Shown: positions 50,909-51,596 of the stretch, piece by piece
Layout: each line of letters begins with the position of its first letter
Numbering within the stretch: the stretch's first letter is position 1
NCBI RefSeq assembly: GCF_020532805.1
Contig: NZ_MQTQ01000072.1
Span: 21,174-72,769, forward strand
Source of the DNA: Arthrobacter sp. SO5
Lineage (GTDB): Bacteria; Actinomycetota; Actinomycetes; Actinomycetales; Micrococcaceae
Length of the DNA: 51,596 nucleotides
Direction of reading: 5' to 3'
The notes under the pieces: model-generated
Databases searched by the model: none
Told to the model about the DNA's origin: nothing
The model's input: only the letters and a program-made list of their open reading frames with translations
Position numbers and translations under genes: made by a program

Positions 50909-51596
50909 ATGATAGGTAATATTTTGCGTTTCAAGACTGCAGTTGCACTAGTGCTGCTCGGCCTCCTGACACTGCTGGCGGGGATCGGTCAGAAGACATT
51001 CTGGGCTCCGGCCGAGACCATCACTGCCACCGCACCCTCCGGCGCTGCCGCAGCGCCCCTGACCGTGTTCGACGAGAAGCTGCGAACCCTGCACGGCGGC
51101 ACCGTGAAGATCTCCGTCAAGGGCGAAGGCAGCTTCATGCTTGCCTCCGGCCGGCCGGACGACGTCGCTGCGTGGGTCGGCAAGACCGCCCATAACACTG
51201 TCTCCGGCGTCTCCGAGGACGGCAAGGCGCTGCAGCTTCAGCATACCGACGGCGACGCCACGGCTCCGGCTCCCGCCGGTTCCGATCTGTGGGTGACCTC
51301 GGAGAACGCCAGCGGCGAGATGAACTATGCCTGGACGCCGCCGGCCGACGGCGACTGGTCCCTGCTGCTCGCCGCGGACGGCACCAAGCCGGCTCCCGCG
51401 GCGATCACCATGACGTTCCCCAATGACACCTCCACGCCGTGGGCCGTCCCGTTCATGGTTGTCGGCGGCCTCCTGGTCTTGGCCGGGGCCGCGTTGCTGG
51501 TCCTTAAGCCCAAGTCCGGCGCCCGCACGGGCGGTGGGACCGGCGATAACGGCGGCTCGGCCGGCAGCATGTTTGCCCGCCGCGCCCCGGCCAAGA
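50909..51596 (+). CDS. Membrane-anchored secreted protein, unknown function (3' end outside window)
   Basis: An open frame from the ATG at 50909 (a TTG at 50924 with AGG upstream is an alternative start) runs to the right edge, at least 229 codons. The N-terminus FKTAVALVLLGLLTLLAGIGQKTFWAP is a signal anchor or signal peptide; the central region of about 150 residues is polar and likely extracytoplasmic (LTVFDEKLRTLHGGTVKISVKGEG...); and WAVPFMVVGGLLVLAGAALLVLK is a second transmembrane helix followed by a Gly/Lys-rich cytoplasmic tail. No recognised domain is present; the layout resembles surface-exposed sensors or lipid-anchored proteins of Actinobacteria. Confidence 0.7.
   Translation, partial: MIGNILRFKTAVALVLLGLLTLLAGIGQKTFWAPAETITATAPSGAAAAPLTVFDEKLRTLHGGTVKISVKGEGSFMLASGRPDDVAAWVGKTAHNTVSGVSEDGKALQLQHTDGDATAPAPAGSDLWVTSENASGEMNYAWTPPADGDWSLLLAADGTKPAPAAITMTFPNDTSTPWAVPFMVVGGLLVLAGAALLVLKPKSGARTGGGTGDNGGSAGSMFARRAPAK

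Overview
The window is high-GC chromosomal DNA of an actinobacterium, most likely a Micrococcaceae member of the Arthrobacter/Pseudarthrobacter type. Evidence seen: frequent GTG/TTG starts, a NucS mismatch endonuclease, a DUF222/HNH protein, a Rho factor with a very long Asn/Arg/Asp-rich insert, and a backbone argS-lysA-hom-thrC-thrB-rho-prfA-prmC-tsaC-wecA-like-atpIBEFHAGDC-DUF2550. From memory this backbone matches the Mycobacterium tuberculosis Rv1292-Rv1312 order. Species-level placement was not possible from sequence reading alone.

Layout. (1) 1-2.8 kb: a truncated PLP-dependent cysteine desulfhydrase-like gene diverges from a mercaptopyruvate-type sulfurtransferase, followed by a DUF222/HNH gene. 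(2) 2.85-4.4 kb: a less GC-rich patch with decayed IS110 transposase pieces, a NIPSNAP protein and a GNAT acetyltransferase. (3) 4.4-12.9 kb: zinc alcohol dehydrogenase plus HIT protein, the giant helicase HrpA, a GlxA-type regulator with a palindromic operator candidate, and a protealysin-like M4 protease with its emfourin-like inhibitor. (4) 13-17 kb: a YidC paralogue, tRNA-Arg(CCG), and a three-gene flavin electron-transfer cluster (FMN-binding lipoprotein, ApbE, RnfD-like membrane domain fused to a ferredoxin-reductase domain).

(5) 17.2-34.3 kb: argS, lysA, the threonine genes, rho, prfA, prmC and tsaC, then an envelope-glycan block (two GT2 enzymes, a CapD-type sugar-nucleotide dehydratase and a WecA-like phosphosugar transferase). 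(6) 34.4-42.8 kb: a complete F1Fo ATP synthase operon with both AtpI/AtpZ-type accessory proteins, a short epsilon subunit and a strong hairpin between atpA and atpG, ending in a DUF2550 gene. (7) 42.8-46.7 kb: a membrane-anchored esterase overlapping an MprF-like aminoacyl-lipid synthase with a rhomboid-like membrane half. (8) 46.8-51.6 kb: a cold-shock gene with long leader and strong terminator, nucS, a small zinc-ribbon-like protein, an alpha/beta hydrolase, an AI-2E-family transporter and a truncated membrane-anchored secreted protein.

The most interesting candidate systems are the flavinylated electron-transfer cluster with its unusual leader repeats, the esterase/aminoacyl-lipid synthase pair, the glycan genes inserted between tsaC and the WecA-like gene, and a perfect 27-bp inverted repeat occupying the rho-prfA gap where rpmE sits in mycobacteria.
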